Of a DNA stretch of 64,000 nt, positions 9,403 to 17,536 are shown piece after piece. The number at the start of each line of letters is the position of its first letter. The stretch's first letter is position 1. The position numbers and the translations under genes are program-made. The stretch is from Azotobacter beijerinckii (GTDB taxonomy: Bacteria > Pseudomonadota > Gammaproteobacteria > Pseudomonadales > Pseudomonadaceae), in the NCBI RefSeq assembly GCF_900110885.1, contig NZ_FOFJ01000010.1, positions 1 to 64,000 on the forward strand, read 5' to 3'. Below the pieces are notes generated by a model. That model had not been told where the DNA came from. It made no database searches and saw nothing but the letters and a program-made list of their open reading frames with translations.

Positions 9403-9660
9403 CTTCCTGGCGATGGGGTAGGTAAGTCGCAGGAGAATGTATGGCAGCCGGAATGAAGGCTGAATCCCGGCTGCTCGCCATCGTTGTCGGGCTGGCTGGA
9501 TGGTATATGGTCTGTTCCGGAGCTGGTTGCTGGGCACAATGCGATGCCGCCAAAGCAAGGCTTGGTAGTCGTACGCGCAGTTTTGACTGCCGCGATCCGA
9601 GTGCAGCAGTACCTCTGCTTGTGGCTGGTGGCGTGCAATGGCCATCTCCAGAGTTCGCGC
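9403..9660 (-). pseudogene. IS3-family transposase (OrfB) fragment
   Basis: A short minus-strand piece reads LEMAIARHQPQAEVLLHSDR, then GSQNCAYDYQALLWRHRIVPS, around the second catalytic aspartate region of IS3-family integrase-like transposases. Flanking sequence loses similarity within a few dozen residues on both sides, and there is no start or complete domain. It is a dead fragment. Confidence 0.75.
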
Positions 9661-9830
9661 TTGCGCCCCTTGAAGGGCAGTTCGCAGTTGATCCAGAGCG
9701 GGTGCTCGTACTGCCCGGATGAGTTTGATGTCTGCGTCGTGCAGACGCCCCAGATTGCTCATCCAGCGGCCCTTTTTAATGATGGCATGCAACTGGCCAA
9801 GGGGAGAAACTCGGTTTTGCAGGTGCACGT
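9660..9830 (-). pseudogene. Relic of a conserved hypothetical gene
   Basis: Read on the minus strand, NRVSPLGQLHAI, KKGRW and LGRLHDADIKLIR are followed, after a one-base shift (extra G at CGGG), by QYEHPLWINCELPFKGRKRE. This pattern resembles a widespread uncharacterised bacterial family with a GNRG/LHD and FKGR core. The frameshift and the abrupt junction with the IS3 fragment at about 9660 show it is broken. The family assignment is from memory of the motif only. Confidence 0.45.
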
Positions 9831-9934
9831 TGGACCTCTCCTTGTCTCGACGACGGTGGCACCAATTTGGTGCCAGATGCAGAACCCCCGATTTTGAGCG
9901 GTCCAACGGGGGGCAGAGGTTGATTGCTCGATAA

Positions 9935-9951
9935 AATACCCTGTAGGTATT
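9935..9951. promoter_or_regulatory. Palindrome upstream of the meta-cleavage operon
   Basis: AATACC-CTGTA-GGTATT is a perfect 6-bp inverted repeat 130 bp before the first dmp gene, in the only AT-rich patch of this upstream region. It could be an operator or part of the operon promoter. No adjacent regulator gene is present to pair with it. Confidence 0.3.
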
Positions 9952-10081
9952 GATGCAAAAGAAACAAAGTATTAGCCGGTATAGCTCCCCATCCCTATCC
10001 TCACTCCCAAGGCCCAGCCCCTCCGACCACCACCCCGGTCGCACCGGCTGGCCACCCCCAGAACAACAACGCGGAGTGACC

Positions 10082-11542
10082 ATGCGCAAGATTGAGAACT
10101 TCATCGCCGGCGAGTACGTCGCCGCCGCCAGCGGCAAGCGTTTCGACAAGCGTTCGCCGCTCGATAACCGCGTGATCGCCTCCATTTCCGAGGCCGGTCG
10201 CCCCGAGGTGGATGCGGCGGTCAAGGCTGCGCGTGGCGCGCTCAACGGCGAGTGGGGCGGGTTGAGTACCGAGCAGCGCGTCGAGCTGCTGTACGGCGTG
10301 GCCAACGAGATCACCCGTCGCTTCGACGACTTCGTCGAAGCCGAGATGGCCGACACCGGCCAGCCCTCGCACGTGATGAAGCACGTGTTCATCCCGCGCG
10401 GCGCGGCCAACTTCAAGGTGTTCGCCGACGTGATCAAGAACGTCGCCAGCGAATCCTTCCAGATGGCCACCCCGGACGGCCGCGGCGCGCTCAACTATTC
10501 GATGCGCGTGCCCAAGGGCGTGGTCGGCGTGATCTGCCCGTGGAACGCGCCGTTCATGCTGATGACCTGGAAGGTCGGCCCGGCGCTGGCCTGCGGCAAC
10601 ACCGTTATCGTCAAGCCGTCCGAGGAGTCGCCGCAGACCGCCGCGCTGCTCGGCGAGGTGATGAACGCCGTGGGCATTCCGAAGGGCGTGTACAACGTGG
10701 TGCACGGCTTTGGTCCGGATTCGGCCGGCGAGTTCATCACCCAGCATCCGGGCGTCAACGCCATCACCTTCACCGGCGAGACCCGCACCGGCGCGGCGAT
10801 CATGAAGGCCGCCTCGGAAGGCATGCGCGACGTGTCCTTCGAGCTGGGCGGCAAGAACGCCGGCATCGTGTTCGCCGACGCCGATTTCGACGCGGCGGTG
10901 GACGGCATCTTCCGCTCCGCCTTCCTCAACTCCGGGCAGGTGTGCCTGGGCACCGAGCGCGTCTACGTCGAGCGGCCGATCTTCGAGCGCTTCGTGCAGG
11001 CGCTGAAGGTCAAGGCCGAGGCCGTCAAGTTCGGCCGCCCGGACGATCACAACGCCAACTATGGTCCGCTGATCAGCCAGGAGCACCGCGACAAAGTGCT
11101 GTCGTACTACCGCAAGGCGGTGGAAGAGGGCGCCACCGTGGTTACCGGCGGCGGCGTGCCGGAGATGCCCGGCGAGCTGGCCGAGGGTTCCTGGGTGCAG
11201 CCGACCATCTGGACCGGCCTGTCCGACGACGCGGCGGTGGTGCGCGAGGAGATCTTCGGCCCGTGCTGCCACATCCGTCCGTTCGACAGCGAGAGCGAAG
11301 TGGTCGCGCTGGCCAACGACAACGTCTACGGCCTGTCCACCACCATCTGGACCAACGACCTGGCCCGCGCCCACCGCATGGCGGCGCGCGTCGAGGTGGG
11401 CATCACCTGGATCAACAGCTGGTTCCTGCGCGACCTGCGCACTCCGTTCGGCGGCTCCAAGCAGTCCGGCATCGGCCGCGAGGGCGGGGTGCATTCGCTG
11501 GAGTTCTACACCGAGACGCGCAACGTCTGCGTGAAGCTGTAA
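10082..11542 (+). CDS. dmpC: 2-hydroxymuconic semialdehyde dehydrogenase
   Basis: A 486-residue NAD-dependent aldehyde dehydrogenase that oxidises 2-hydroxymuconic semialdehyde to 4-oxalocrotonate, the entry to the dehydrogenase branch of catechol meta-cleavage. Length equals that of XylG/DmpC. The ALDH catalytic elements are visible: PWNAPFMLMTWK, FELGGKNAGIVF (general-base Glu) and NSGQVCLGTERVYV (catalytic Cys). The C-terminal FGGSKQSGIGREGG is also standard. ATG 10082 is chosen over an upstream in-frame start because MRKIENFIAGEYV is the family N-terminus and GGAGTGACC precedes it. It heads the operon C-E-H-I-F-G; a REP-like hairpin follows the stop. Also known as xylG or nahI. Confidence 0.95.
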   Translation: MRKIENFIAGEYVAAASGKRFDKRSPLDNRVIASISEAGRPEVDAAVKAARGALNGEWGGLSTEQRVELLYGVANEITRRFDDFVEAEMADTGQPSHVMKHVFIPRGAANFKVFADVIKNVASESFQMATPDGRGALNYSMRVPKGVVGVICPWNAPFMLMTWKVGPALACGNTVIVKPSEESPQTAALLGEVMNAVGIPKGVYNVVHGFGPDSAGEFITQHPGVNAITFTGETRTGAAIMKAASEGMRDVSFELGGKNAGIVFADADFDAAVDGIFRSAFLNSGQVCLGTERVYVERPIFERFVQALKVKAEAVKFGRPDDHNANYGPLISQEHRDKVLSYYRKAVEEGATVVTGGGVPEMPGELAEGSWVQPTIWTGLSDDAAVVREEIFGPCCHIRPFDSESEVVALANDNVYGLSTTIWTNDLARAHRMAARVEVGITWINSWFLRDLRTPFGGSKQSGIGREGGVHSLEFYTETRNVCVKL

Positions 11543-11559
11543 GCCGCGCCGCGGACCTG

Positions 11560-11615
11560 TAGGGGCGAATTCATTCGCCAATGAGGTACGTAAAAGGCGA
11601 ATGAATTCGCCCTAC
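11560..11615. repeat. REP-like inverted repeat
   Basis: Arms at 11560-11579 and 11596-11615 read TAGGGGCGAATTCATTCGCC and its near-perfect complement, with a 16-base loop between dmpC and dmpE. The GTAGGG-ended form is typical of pseudomonad intergenic repeats. It may act as an attenuator or mRNA stabiliser within the operon. Confidence 0.75.
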
Positions 11616-11664
11616 AAGAGCCGGCCCAGACATTCGATTGCATTCGCCCCCACGGGACACAGAC

Positions 11665-12462
11665 ATGGACAACAACAAGATCGAGCAATACGGCGACGAG
11701 CTGTACGAGGCCTTCGTCGCCCGCCGTGCGGTGCCGCCGCTGCTGAGCCGCGAGCCGGAGATCACCATCGAGGACGCCTACCGCATCCAGCAGCGCTTCG
11801 TCGCGCGCCGCCTTGAGGCTGGCGAGACGGTGGTCGGCAAGAAGATCGGCGCCACCAGCAAGCCGGTGCAGGATTTTCTCGGCGTGTACCAGCCGGACTT
11901 CGGCATCCTCACCTCGGGCATGGTCTACCAGGAGGGCGACACCATCGACCTCGGCGAGCTGATCCAGCCCAAGGCCGAGGCGGAGCTGGCCTTCGTGCTC
12001 AAGCACGACCTCAAGGGGCCGGGCATCACCGCGATGGACGTGATCCGCGCCACCGACTACGTGCTGCCGTGCTTCGAGATCGTCGATTCGCGCATCACCG
12101 ACTGGCAGATCAAGATCCAGGACACCGTGGCCGACAACGCCTCCTGCGGCGTGTACGTGCTGGGCAAGACCAAGGGCGACCCGCGCAAGCTCGACCTGAG
12201 CCTGGCCGGCATGGTGCTGGAGAAGAACGGCGAGCTGTTCTCCACCGGCGTCGGCGCGGCGGTGCAGGGCTCGCCGGCCAACGCGGTGGCCTGGCTGGCC
12301 AACACCCTCGGCGAGCTGGGCATTCCCTTCAAGGCCGGCGAGGTGATCCTCTCCGGTTCGCAGTCGGCGCTGGTGCCGGTGGTCGATGGCGACGAGCTGG
12401 TGTGCACGGTCGGCGGCCTCGGTAGCTGCCGGGTGAAATTCTCCGGGAGGAGCGCAGCATGA
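11665..12462 (+). CDS. dmpE: 2-oxopent-4-enoate hydratase
   Basis: A 265-residue member of the hydratase/decarboxylase (FAA-hydrolase-related) family that adds water to 2-oxopent-4-enoate to give 4-hydroxy-2-oxovalerate. Visible family segments are GKKIGATSKPVQDFLGVYQP, the metal-site region PKAEAELAFVL, and CFEIVDSRITDWQIKIQDT, VADNASCG. These match DmpE/XylJ (SRIQDWKIKIQDTVADNASCG) rather than the decarboxylase paralogue, which is the next gene. ATG 11665 is the likely start; an in-frame ATG nine codons upstream (11638) lies in the REP-flanking sequence. The stop overlaps the dmpH start as ATGA, indicating translational coupling and the known physical complex of hydratase and decarboxylase. 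Confidence 0.93.
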   Translation: MDNNKIEQYGDELYEAFVARRAVPPLLSREPEITIEDAYRIQQRFVARRLEAGETVVGKKIGATSKPVQDFLGVYQPDFGILTSGMVYQEGDTIDLGELIQPKAEAELAFVLKHDLKGPGITAMDVIRATDYVLPCFEIVDSRITDWQIKIQDTVADNASCGVYVLGKTKGDPRKLDLSLAGMVLEKNGELFSTGVGAAVQGSPANAVAWLANTLGELGIPFKAGEVILSGSQSALVPVVDGDELVCTVGGLGSCRVKFSGRSAA

Positions 12463-13262
12463 GCAGCAACCTGACCCTGTCCCGCGAGGACATCGTGCGC
12501 CTGGGCGAGCGCGTCGAAGGGGCGCAGACCCGCGCCTACGCGATCCCCAAGCTGACCGACGAATACCCGGACATGACCATCGCCGACGGCTACGCCGTGC
12601 AGAGCGAACTGCGCCGCCGCTTCATCGCCAAGGGCCACAAGCTGGTCGGCTGGAAGGCCGGGCTGACTTCCAAGGCGAAGATGCAGCAGATGGGCGTCAG
12701 CGTGCCGTCGATTGGCTTCCTCACCGACCGCATGGCGCGCCCGGAAAACTCGGCGATCAGCACCTCCGACCTGGTGCACCCGCGCGTCGAGTGCGAAGTG
12801 GCCTTCGTGATGAAGAAAACCCTGCAGGGGCCGGGCTGCACCGCGGCTGACGTGCTGGCGGCCACCGACTACGTGCTGCCGGCGGTGGAAATCATCGATT
12901 CGCGCTTCTCCGGCTTCAAGTTCGACCTGGCCAGCGTGATCGCCGACAACGGCTCCTCCGCGCGTTTCGTCGGCGGCGGCCGTGCCCGCTACGTCGAGGA
13001 CCTCGACCTGCGCACCCTCGGCGTGGTCATGGAGAAGAACGGCGAGATCGTCACCATGGGCGCCTCCGCCGCGGTGCTCGGTCATCCGGCCGAAGCCATC
13101 GCCATGCTGGTGAACATCCTCGCCGAGCTGGGCGAAAACCTGCCGGCCGGCAGCTTCGTCATGAGCGGCGGCATCACCGAGGCCATCCCGGTCAAGCCGG
13201 GCGACAGCATCGTCGCGCGCTTCCAGGAACTGGGCAGCGTTTCCATGCGCTTCATCGAATAA
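12459..13262 (+). CDS. dmpH: 4-oxalocrotonate decarboxylase
   Basis: A 267-residue homologue of DmpH/XylI that decarboxylates 2-oxo-3-hexenedioate (4-oxalocrotonate) to 2-oxopent-4-enoate with a divalent metal. Diagnostic stretches are [40 protein letters not shown] and [20 protein letters not shown] (metal ligands in the ECE motif). [20 protein letters not shown] is shared with the hydratase. The start overlaps the dmpE stop by ATGA. The protein normally forms a complex with the hydratase so that the unstable dienol is channelled. Length is the usual one. A 165-bp gap holding a MITE-like element separates it from dmpI. Confidence 0.93.
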   Translation: MSSNLTLSREDIVRLGERVEGAQTRAYAIPKLTDEYPDMTIADGYAVQSELRRRFIAKGHKLVGWKAGLTSKAKMQQMGVSVPSIGFLTDRMARPENSAISTSDLVHPRVECEVAFVMKKTLQGPGCTAADVLAATDYVLPAVEIIDSRFSGFKFDLASVIADNGSSARFVGGGRARYVEDLDLRTLGVVMEKNGEIVTMGASAAVLGHPAEAIAMLVNILAELGENLPAGSFVMSGGITEAIPVKPGDSIVARFQELGSVSMRFIE

Positions 13263-13272
13263 GCGCCAGTCC

Positions 13273-13393
13273 ACGATCTGCTGCGCGTCGGCCATGCGGC
13301 GTTGGAAGTGGTTTCGGAATGCTCATTTGCATTAAGCAAACTCCGCTTCCTCAACCACTTCCGCCTTGCCTGGCTCTAGCTCGCGAGATCGTG
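13273..13393. repeat. MITE-like intergenic element inside the operon
   Basis: A 121-bp unit bounded by inverted ends CACGATCT (13273-13280) and AGATCGTG (13386-13393). It holds an internal 10-bp stem, GGAAGTGGTT (13305-13314) and AACCACTTCC (13353-13362), and another short palindromic stretch (GAGCTAGAGCC / TAGCTCGCGAG region). Base composition and layout differ from the flanking genes. I recall similar sequences as dispersed repeats in Pseudomonas/Azotobacter genomes; that is from memory, not a search. Confidence 0.65.
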
Positions 13394-13427
13394 AACAGGC
13401 CCTTTCACAACAATAAGGAATACAGCC

Positions 13428-13637
13428 ATGCCCATCATCGAAATGCACATGATCGAAGGTCGCACCGTCGAGCAGAAGCACCGCGTCGCCGCTGCCGTCA
13501 CCAAGGCGGTCGCCGAGAGCCTGAATTGCAGCCCGGAAACCGTGCGCATCCTGATCACCGAGCACGGCACCGAGGAGTTCTACGTCGCCGGTCTGACCAA
13601 GTCGCAACGCGCCGCGTTGCAGGAGCAGGGCCAATGA
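13428..13637 (+). CDS. dmpI: 4-oxalocrotonate tautomerase (2-hydroxymuconate tautomerase)
   Basis: A 69-residue protein converting 2-hydroxymuconate (enol) to the keto form. After removal of Met1 the catalytic Pro1 begins [16 protein letters not shown], the family pattern, and Arg residues at the usual positions ([10 protein letters not shown]) are present. AATAAGGAATACAGCC precedes ATG 13428. The normal monomer is about 62 residues; this one has a short C-terminal extension. The stop overlaps the next start (ATGA at 13634), so it is coupled to the acetaldehyde dehydrogenase. Also called xylH or nahJ. Confidence 0.93.
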   Translation: MPIIEMHMIEGRTVEQKHRVAAAVTKAVAESLNCSPETVRILITEHGTEEFYVAGLTKSQRAALQEQGQ

Positions 13638-14548
13638 AGAAGATTCGTTGCGCACTGATCGGCTCGGGCAACATCGGCACCGACCTGATCTACAAGATCC
13701 AGCGCAGTGAAGTGCTGGAGCCGGTGTGGATGGTCGGCATCGACCCCGAATCCGAAGGTCTGGCGCGTGCCCGCGCGATGGGCCTGAAGACCACCGCCGA
13801 GGGCGTGGACGGCCTGCTGCCGCACGTGCTGGAAGACAACATCCAGATCGCCTTCGACGCCACCAGCGCCTACGTGCATGCCGAGAACAGCCGCAAGCTC
13901 AACGAGCTGGGCGTGCTGATGATCGACCTGACCCCGGCGGCCATCGGCCCGCTGTGCGTGCCGCCGGTGAACCTGCGTCAGCACGCCGAGAAGCTGGAGA
14001 TGAACGTCAACATGATCTCCTGCGCCGGCCAGGCGACCATCCCGGTCGTCCATGCGGTGTCGCGCATCCAGAGCGTCGGCTACGCCGAAATCGTCGCCAG
14101 CCTGGCGTCGAAGTCGGTCGGCCCGGGCACCCGCGCCAACCTCGACGAATTCACCTACACCACCTCCAGTGCGCTGGAGAAGGTCGGCGGCGCGCGCAAG
14201 GGCAAGGCGCTGGCGATCATCAACCCGGCCGAGCCGCCGATGATCATGCGCAACACCATCTACTGCCTGACCGACGACGAGCCGGACCAGGACAGGATCA
14301 CCGCCTCGATCCTGGAGATGATCGGCGAGGTGCAGAAGTACGTGCCGGGTTACCGGCTGGTCAACGGGCCGCTGTTCGACGGCAACAAGGTCACGGTGTT
14401 CATGGAAGTGGCCGGCCTCGGCGACTACCTGCCGACCTACGCCGGCAACCTCAACATCATGACCGCGGCGGCCACCCGTACCGCCGAGATGTTCGCCGAG
14501 GAGATCATCAAAGGAACGATCCAGCTGCCAGCCCCGGAGGTTGCGTGA
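13634..14548 (+). CDS. dmpF: Acetaldehyde dehydrogenase (acylating)
   Basis: A 304-residue CoA-acylating acetaldehyde dehydrogenase that turns acetaldehyde, channelled from the aldolase DmpG, into acetyl-CoA with NAD. The N-terminal Rossmann motif is GSGNIGTDL, the catalytic Cys is C130 in [13 protein letters not shown], and [15 protein letters not shown] is the conserved C-terminal segment. ATG 13634 is favoured over a distant in-frame start at 13319, since [12 protein letters not shown] is the family N-terminus and it overlaps the dmpI stop. TGATG overlap with dmpG supports the DmpFG bifunctional complex. Also known as xylQ, nahO or mhpF. Confidence 0.95.
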   Translation: MKKIRCALIGSGNIGTDLIYKIQRSEVLEPVWMVGIDPESEGLARARAMGLKTTAEGVDGLLPHVLEDNIQIAFDATSAYVHAENSRKLNELGVLMIDLTPAAIGPLCVPPVNLRQHAEKLEMNVNMISCAGQATIPVVHAVSRIQSVGYAEIVASLASKSVGPGTRANLDEFTYTTSSALEKVGGARKGKALAIINPAEPPMIMRNTIYCLTDDEPDQDRITASILEMIGEVQKYVPGYRLVNGPLFDGNKVTVFMEVAGLGDYLPTYAGNLNIMTAAATRTAEMFAEEIIKGTIQLPAPEVA

Positions 14549-15597
14549 TGAGCCAGTCCAATAGTCTGAAAGGCCGCAAGGTCATCCTCCACGACATGTG
14601 CCTGCGCGACGGCATGCACGCCAAGCGCGAGCAGATCAGCGTCGAGCAGATGGTCAAGGTCGCCAGCGCCCTCGACGCCGCCGGCGTGCCCTACATCCAG
14701 GTCACCCACGGCGCGGGCCTGGGCGGCAACTCGCTGCAGCACGGCTTCGCCCCGCACAGCAACGAGGAGTACATCAGCGCCGTCGCCGCGCAGATGAAGC
14801 AGGCCAAGGTCTCGGTGCTGCTGATTCCGGGGCTGGGCACTATGAAGGAACTGCAGTCGGCCTACGACTGCGGCGCGCGCAGCGTGCACGTCGCCACACA
14901 CTGCACCGAGGCGGACACCTCGCCGCAGCACATCGCCTTCGCCCGCAAGCTGGGCATGGACACCTCGGGCTTTCTGATGATGGCCCACCTCAACGACGCC
15001 GCCGGCATCGCCAGGCAGGGCAAGCTGATGGAGTCCTACGGCGCGCAGACCGTGTACGTCACCGACTCGGCCGGCTTCATGCTGCCCGAGGACGTCAAGG
15101 CGCGCATCGGCGCCCTGCGCGAGGTGCTCAACCCGGAAACCGAGATCGGCTTCCACGGCCACCACAACCTGGGCATGGGCATCGCCAACTCCATCGCCGC
15201 CATCGAGGCCGGCGCCAGCTGCATCGACGGCTCGGCGGCGGGCCTCGGCGCCGGCGCCGGCAACACCCCGCTGGAGGTGTTCGCCGCGGTGTGCGAGCGC
15301 ATGGGCATCGAGACCGGCGTCGACCTGTTCAAGCTGATGGACGTCGCCGAGGACATCATCGTGCCGATGATGGAACACGTGGTGCGCGTCGACCGCGAGT
15401 CGCTGACCTTGGGCTACGCCGGCGTCTACTCGACCTTCCTGCTGCACTCCAAGCGTGCTTCCGAGCGCTTCGGCGTGCCGGCGCGCGACATCCTGGTCGA
15501 GCTGGGCCGCAAGAAGATGATCGGCGGCCAGGAGGACATGATCCTCGACACTGCGATGACCATGGCCAAGGAGCGCGGTCTGCTGAAGAGCGCCTGA
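14548..15597 (+). CDS. dmpG: 4-hydroxy-2-oxovalerate aldolase
   Basis: A 349-residue class II aldolase of the HMGL/DmpG family that splits 4-hydroxy-2-oxovalerate into pyruvate and acetaldehyde; the aldehyde passes through a tunnel to DmpF. Key elements are [15 protein letters not shown] (Arg-Asp catalytic/metal pair), [12 protein letters not shown], and [15 protein letters not shown] with the two metal-binding His residues. C-terminal [10 protein letters not shown] and [15 protein letters not shown] helices form the DmpF contact region. The start overlaps the dmpF stop by one base (TGATG). It is the last gene of the core pathway; 100 bp separate it from the next small frame. Confidence 0.95.
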   Translation: MSQSNSLKGRKVILHDMCLRDGMHAKREQISVEQMVKVASALDAAGVPYIQVTHGAGLGGNSLQHGFAPHSNEEYISAVAAQMKQAKVSVLLIPGLGTMKELQSAYDCGARSVHVATHCTEADTSPQHIAFARKLGMDTSGFLMMAHLNDAAGIARQGKLMESYGAQTVYVTDSAGFMLPEDVKARIGALREVLNPETEIGFHGHHNLGMGIANSIAAIEAGASCIDGSAAGLGAGAGNTPLEVFAAVCERMGIETGVDLFKLMDVAEDIIVPMMEHVVRVDRESLTLGYAGVYSTFLLHSKRASERFGVPARDILVELGRKKMIGGQEDMILDTAMTMAKERGLLKSA

Positions 15598-15699
15598 GTC
15601 GCCGGGGGCAAGGAGCGGGTCGACCGTGTTGGGGGTCATGCAGTCGCGGCCGACTCCGTTCCTGCCGGTGCGGCGAACGGATAGCGAGGGGAACCGAGC

Positions 15700-15918
15700 A
15701 TGAGTGAGCACAAGGAACTGGCTGTGGTGGTGGGCGCCACCGGGGCCTTCGGCGATCTGCTGGTGGAGGTGCTCGGCGTGCGCCGCGAGCCGGTGTGCGG
15801 ACGCTGCCACCGAGTGCCGCCGGAGGCGTGGTCCATAGGCGGCGCGCCGGCCAGCGTGCTGCGCGCCGAGGAAGTGGCCGCGCGTGCCCGCGCCGCAGCC
15901 GGGGAGGGCGCCGCATGA
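15700..15918 (+). CDS. Small protein of unknown function coupled to the ferredoxin gene
   Basis: A 72-codon frame with good start context (GAGGGGAACCGAGC before ATG 15700) whose stop overlaps the ferredoxin start as ATGA. The first part, ELAVVVGATGAFGDLLVEVL, looks like the beta-alpha start of a short-chain dehydrogenase with a GxxGxxG-type loop. The second part (PVCGRCHRVPPEAWSIGGAP) carries a CxxC and does not fit that fold. It may be a small genuine protein or the in-frame scar of a deletion joining two genes. I do not recognise a function. Confidence 0.45.
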   Translation: MSEHKELAVVVGATGAFGDLLVEVLGVRREPVCGRCHRVPPEAWSIGGAPASVLRAEEVAARARAAAGEGAA

Positions 15919-16277
15919 AGCATGAGATCCATATCGAGGACACCGGCGAGCGCTACGCCTGCGACGAGCAGGAAACGGTGCTCAACGGTATGGCCAGGCT
16001 CGGCCGCAAGGGCATCCCGGTTGGTTGCCGTGGCGGCGGCTGCGGGGTGTGCAAGGTACGGGTCACCGGGGGCAGCTATACGCAGACCCGGACCATGAGT
16101 CGCCAGCACGTCAGTGCCGACGAGCAGGAGCACGGCACCGTGCTGGCCTGCTGCATCCAGGCGCAGAGCAGCCTGAGCCTCAAAGTGGTGGGCAAACTGC
16201 AGAAGGCAGTGTGCAAAGGGCCGATTCCGCTGATCCTGGTGGCGACCGAGACGCCGCTAAATCGAATGAGCATCTGA
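15915..16277 (+). CDS. XylT/DmpQ-like plant-type [2Fe-2S] ferredoxin
   Basis: A 120-residue plant-type ferredoxin. The cluster ligands are visible in PVGCRGGGCGVCKVRV (C-x4-C-x2-C) with the fourth Cys in VLACCIQ. In meta-cleavage operons such proteins (XylT, DmpQ, NahT) re-reduce the inactivated Fe(III) of catechol 2,3-dioxygenase; here no dioxygenase gene is in view, so the partner must be elsewhere or lost. The ATGA overlap with the preceding small frame suggests coupled translation. The C-terminal 15 or so residues are longer than usual. Confidence 0.85.
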   Translation: MKHEIHIEDTGERYACDEQETVLNGMARLGRKGIPVGCRGGGCGVCKVRVTGGSYTQTRTMSRQHVSADEQEHGTVLACCIQAQSSLSLKVVGKLQKAVCKGPIPLILVATETPLNRMSI

Positions 16278-16307
16278 GCCGCGCTGTAGGGACGAACTCG
16301 TCCGTCC

Positions 16308-16440
16308 TTGCGTTACGACCGGCTGGATTGGCAGGAGAACGGCGCGGGCCACGAGGTGCAGGTCTCCGACCTCTACGCGATGAGCTGGAAGCCGGTGGCC
16401 AGCGCCGCCGACTTCGGCAGCCGGGCCAACCCGGACCGTT
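16308..16440 (+). pseudogene. Fragment of a flavodoxin-fold NAD(P)H:quinone reductase
   Basis: A plus-strand run, GHEVQVSDLYAMSWKPVASA followed by ADFGSRANPDR, matches the beta2-alpha2 region of NQO/MdaB-type flavodoxin-fold oxidoreductases. The FMN-binding N-terminus and everything after ANPDR are missing. It abuts a minus-strand STAS relic at about 16438. Confidence 0.6.
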
Positions 16441-16560
16441 CACGCAGGTCTTCAACGTGGCGATGGCCGAGTAGTCGACGAAGCTCAGGTGGCGACAGTC
16501 GAGGGTCATCTTGGCCGGGTCGAACTGGCTGGGGAAGGGCGTTGCGGAGGCGAGTCCCAA
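16438..16560 (-). pseudogene. Possible STAS-domain fragment of a SulP transporter
   Basis: A minus-strand stretch, DPAKMTLDCRHLSFVDYSAI followed by ATLK, resembles the beta3-alpha2 segment of the STAS domain found at the C-terminus of SulP anion transporters (pattern LDLxHVxFxDYSxxxAL). Only about 40 residues are recognisable. The call is tentative. Confidence 0.4.
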
Positions 16561-16746
16561 GAGCCATGGGTTACAGAGCGACCTCGTTAGGGTGGCCATC
16601 CTCGCGACAGAACGGTCTTGCCAATCACGAGTTTTTATTTCCACACAAAATCAATGGATTAGCGTTCCGATAAGAAGCGATCTCCGGTGTAATTGATACT
16701 TTTTGTCTTTAAATGCGTCGATATACAGTAAAAAATGAGGTTTTTA
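16561..16746. other. AT-rich promoter region
   Basis: No gene is visible here. The stretch turns AT-rich from about 16620 and probably contains the promoter of the glycine-zipper protein gene, including the ANR/FNR-like box that follows. Confidence 0.4.
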
Positions 16747-16760
16747 TTGACTTGGATCAA
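16747..16760. promoter_or_regulatory. ANR/FNR-type box
   Basis: TTGAC-TTGG-ATCAA differs from the consensus TTGAT-N4-ATCAA by one base. It lies about 105 bp before the start codon at 16865. If centred near -41.5, transcription would start around 16795, leaving a 70-base leader. Confidence 0.5.
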
Positions 16761-16864
16761 TGGAGCTGTTAATTTCTGCCTCAACGAAGGGACGCACCCT
16801 GAAGCGCTCGACGCTTCGCTCGGTCCCCAACGATTCGCACAAAGGTTTCCTCGGAGGATTCGCC

Positions 16865-17263
16865 ATGAAAAAGCTCGGTACCCTGGCTCTGACCGTTACC
16901 CTGCTGGCCGCCGGCGCTGCTAACGCCGCTGAAGTGCTCGAGGAAGTCAAAGTTCAAACCACCGGCAAGTCGACCGGCAGCATGACCGGGATGATGATCG
17001 GCGGCGTCGGCGGCCCCATCGGCGCTCTGATCGGTGCCGGCGTCGGCGCCCTGTTCGGTGGCACTGCCCAGGAGACCACCGGGCTCAGCGAGCGCGCCTA
17101 CAAGGTCCGCATCGCTGACGGCCACGAGAAGATCGTGCGCTCCAGCGAAGAGCTGGCGATTGGCGAAGAGGTCGACGTTCGCGGCCGCCGCGCCTTCCGC
17201 ACCAGCGACATGGCGGTGGCTGACAAGAGCACCTACCGCAACGCCTACAGCTACCGCGACTGA
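16865..17263 (+). CDS. Secreted glycine-zipper protein
   Basis: A 132-residue exported protein. MKKLGTLALTVTLLAAGAAN is followed by AAE, giving a standard signal peptide with cleavage near residue 22; there is no lipobox Cys. A glycine-zipper segment, GMMIGGVGGPIGALIGAGVG, follows at about residues 42-65 and may insert in or associate with the outer membrane, as in SlyB/OmpA-like glycine-zipper proteins. The rest is a soluble domain with KVRIADGHEKIVRSSEEL. CGGAGGATTCGCC precedes ATG 16865. A strong terminator follows. The upstream ANR-like box suggests oxygen-responsive expression. Precise function is unknown. Confidence 0.75.
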   Translation: MKKLGTLALTVTLLAAGAANAAEVLEEVKVQTTGKSTGSMTGMMIGGVGGPIGALIGAGVGALFGGTAQETTGLSERAYKVRIADGHEKIVRSSEELAIGEEVDVRGRRAFRTSDMAVADKSTYRNAYSYRD

Positions 17264-17327
17264 CTGATCGGTCCGCAGGTTCCAGGGCTCGGCTTTCACG
17301 CCGGGCCTAATGAGATGGATCAGCCCG

Positions 17328-17367
17328 ATCCCCGCGAAGCGGTTACGCTGAGCGGGGATTGTTTTTT
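17328..17367 (+). terminator. Rho-independent terminator
   Basis: Stem ATCCCCGC (17328-17335) pairs with GCGGGGAT (17352-17359), followed by TTGTTTTTT. It closes the glycine-zipper protein gene 65 bp after its stop. Confidence 0.85.
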
Positions 17368-17536
17368 CCGGAGACCATCGCCATGAGCGCTGTCACGTCG
17401 ATCTGGCTGCTCGACACCGTCTTGCGAAATACCATCCGCCCTTGTGCGCCCTTGCCGTGCAGGTGAAAGCAGTGTTTGCCCCAATGTTGTTGAAGATGGG
17501 ATCAACCATTCAGCTGCCACTGATGAGCGCACCGAC

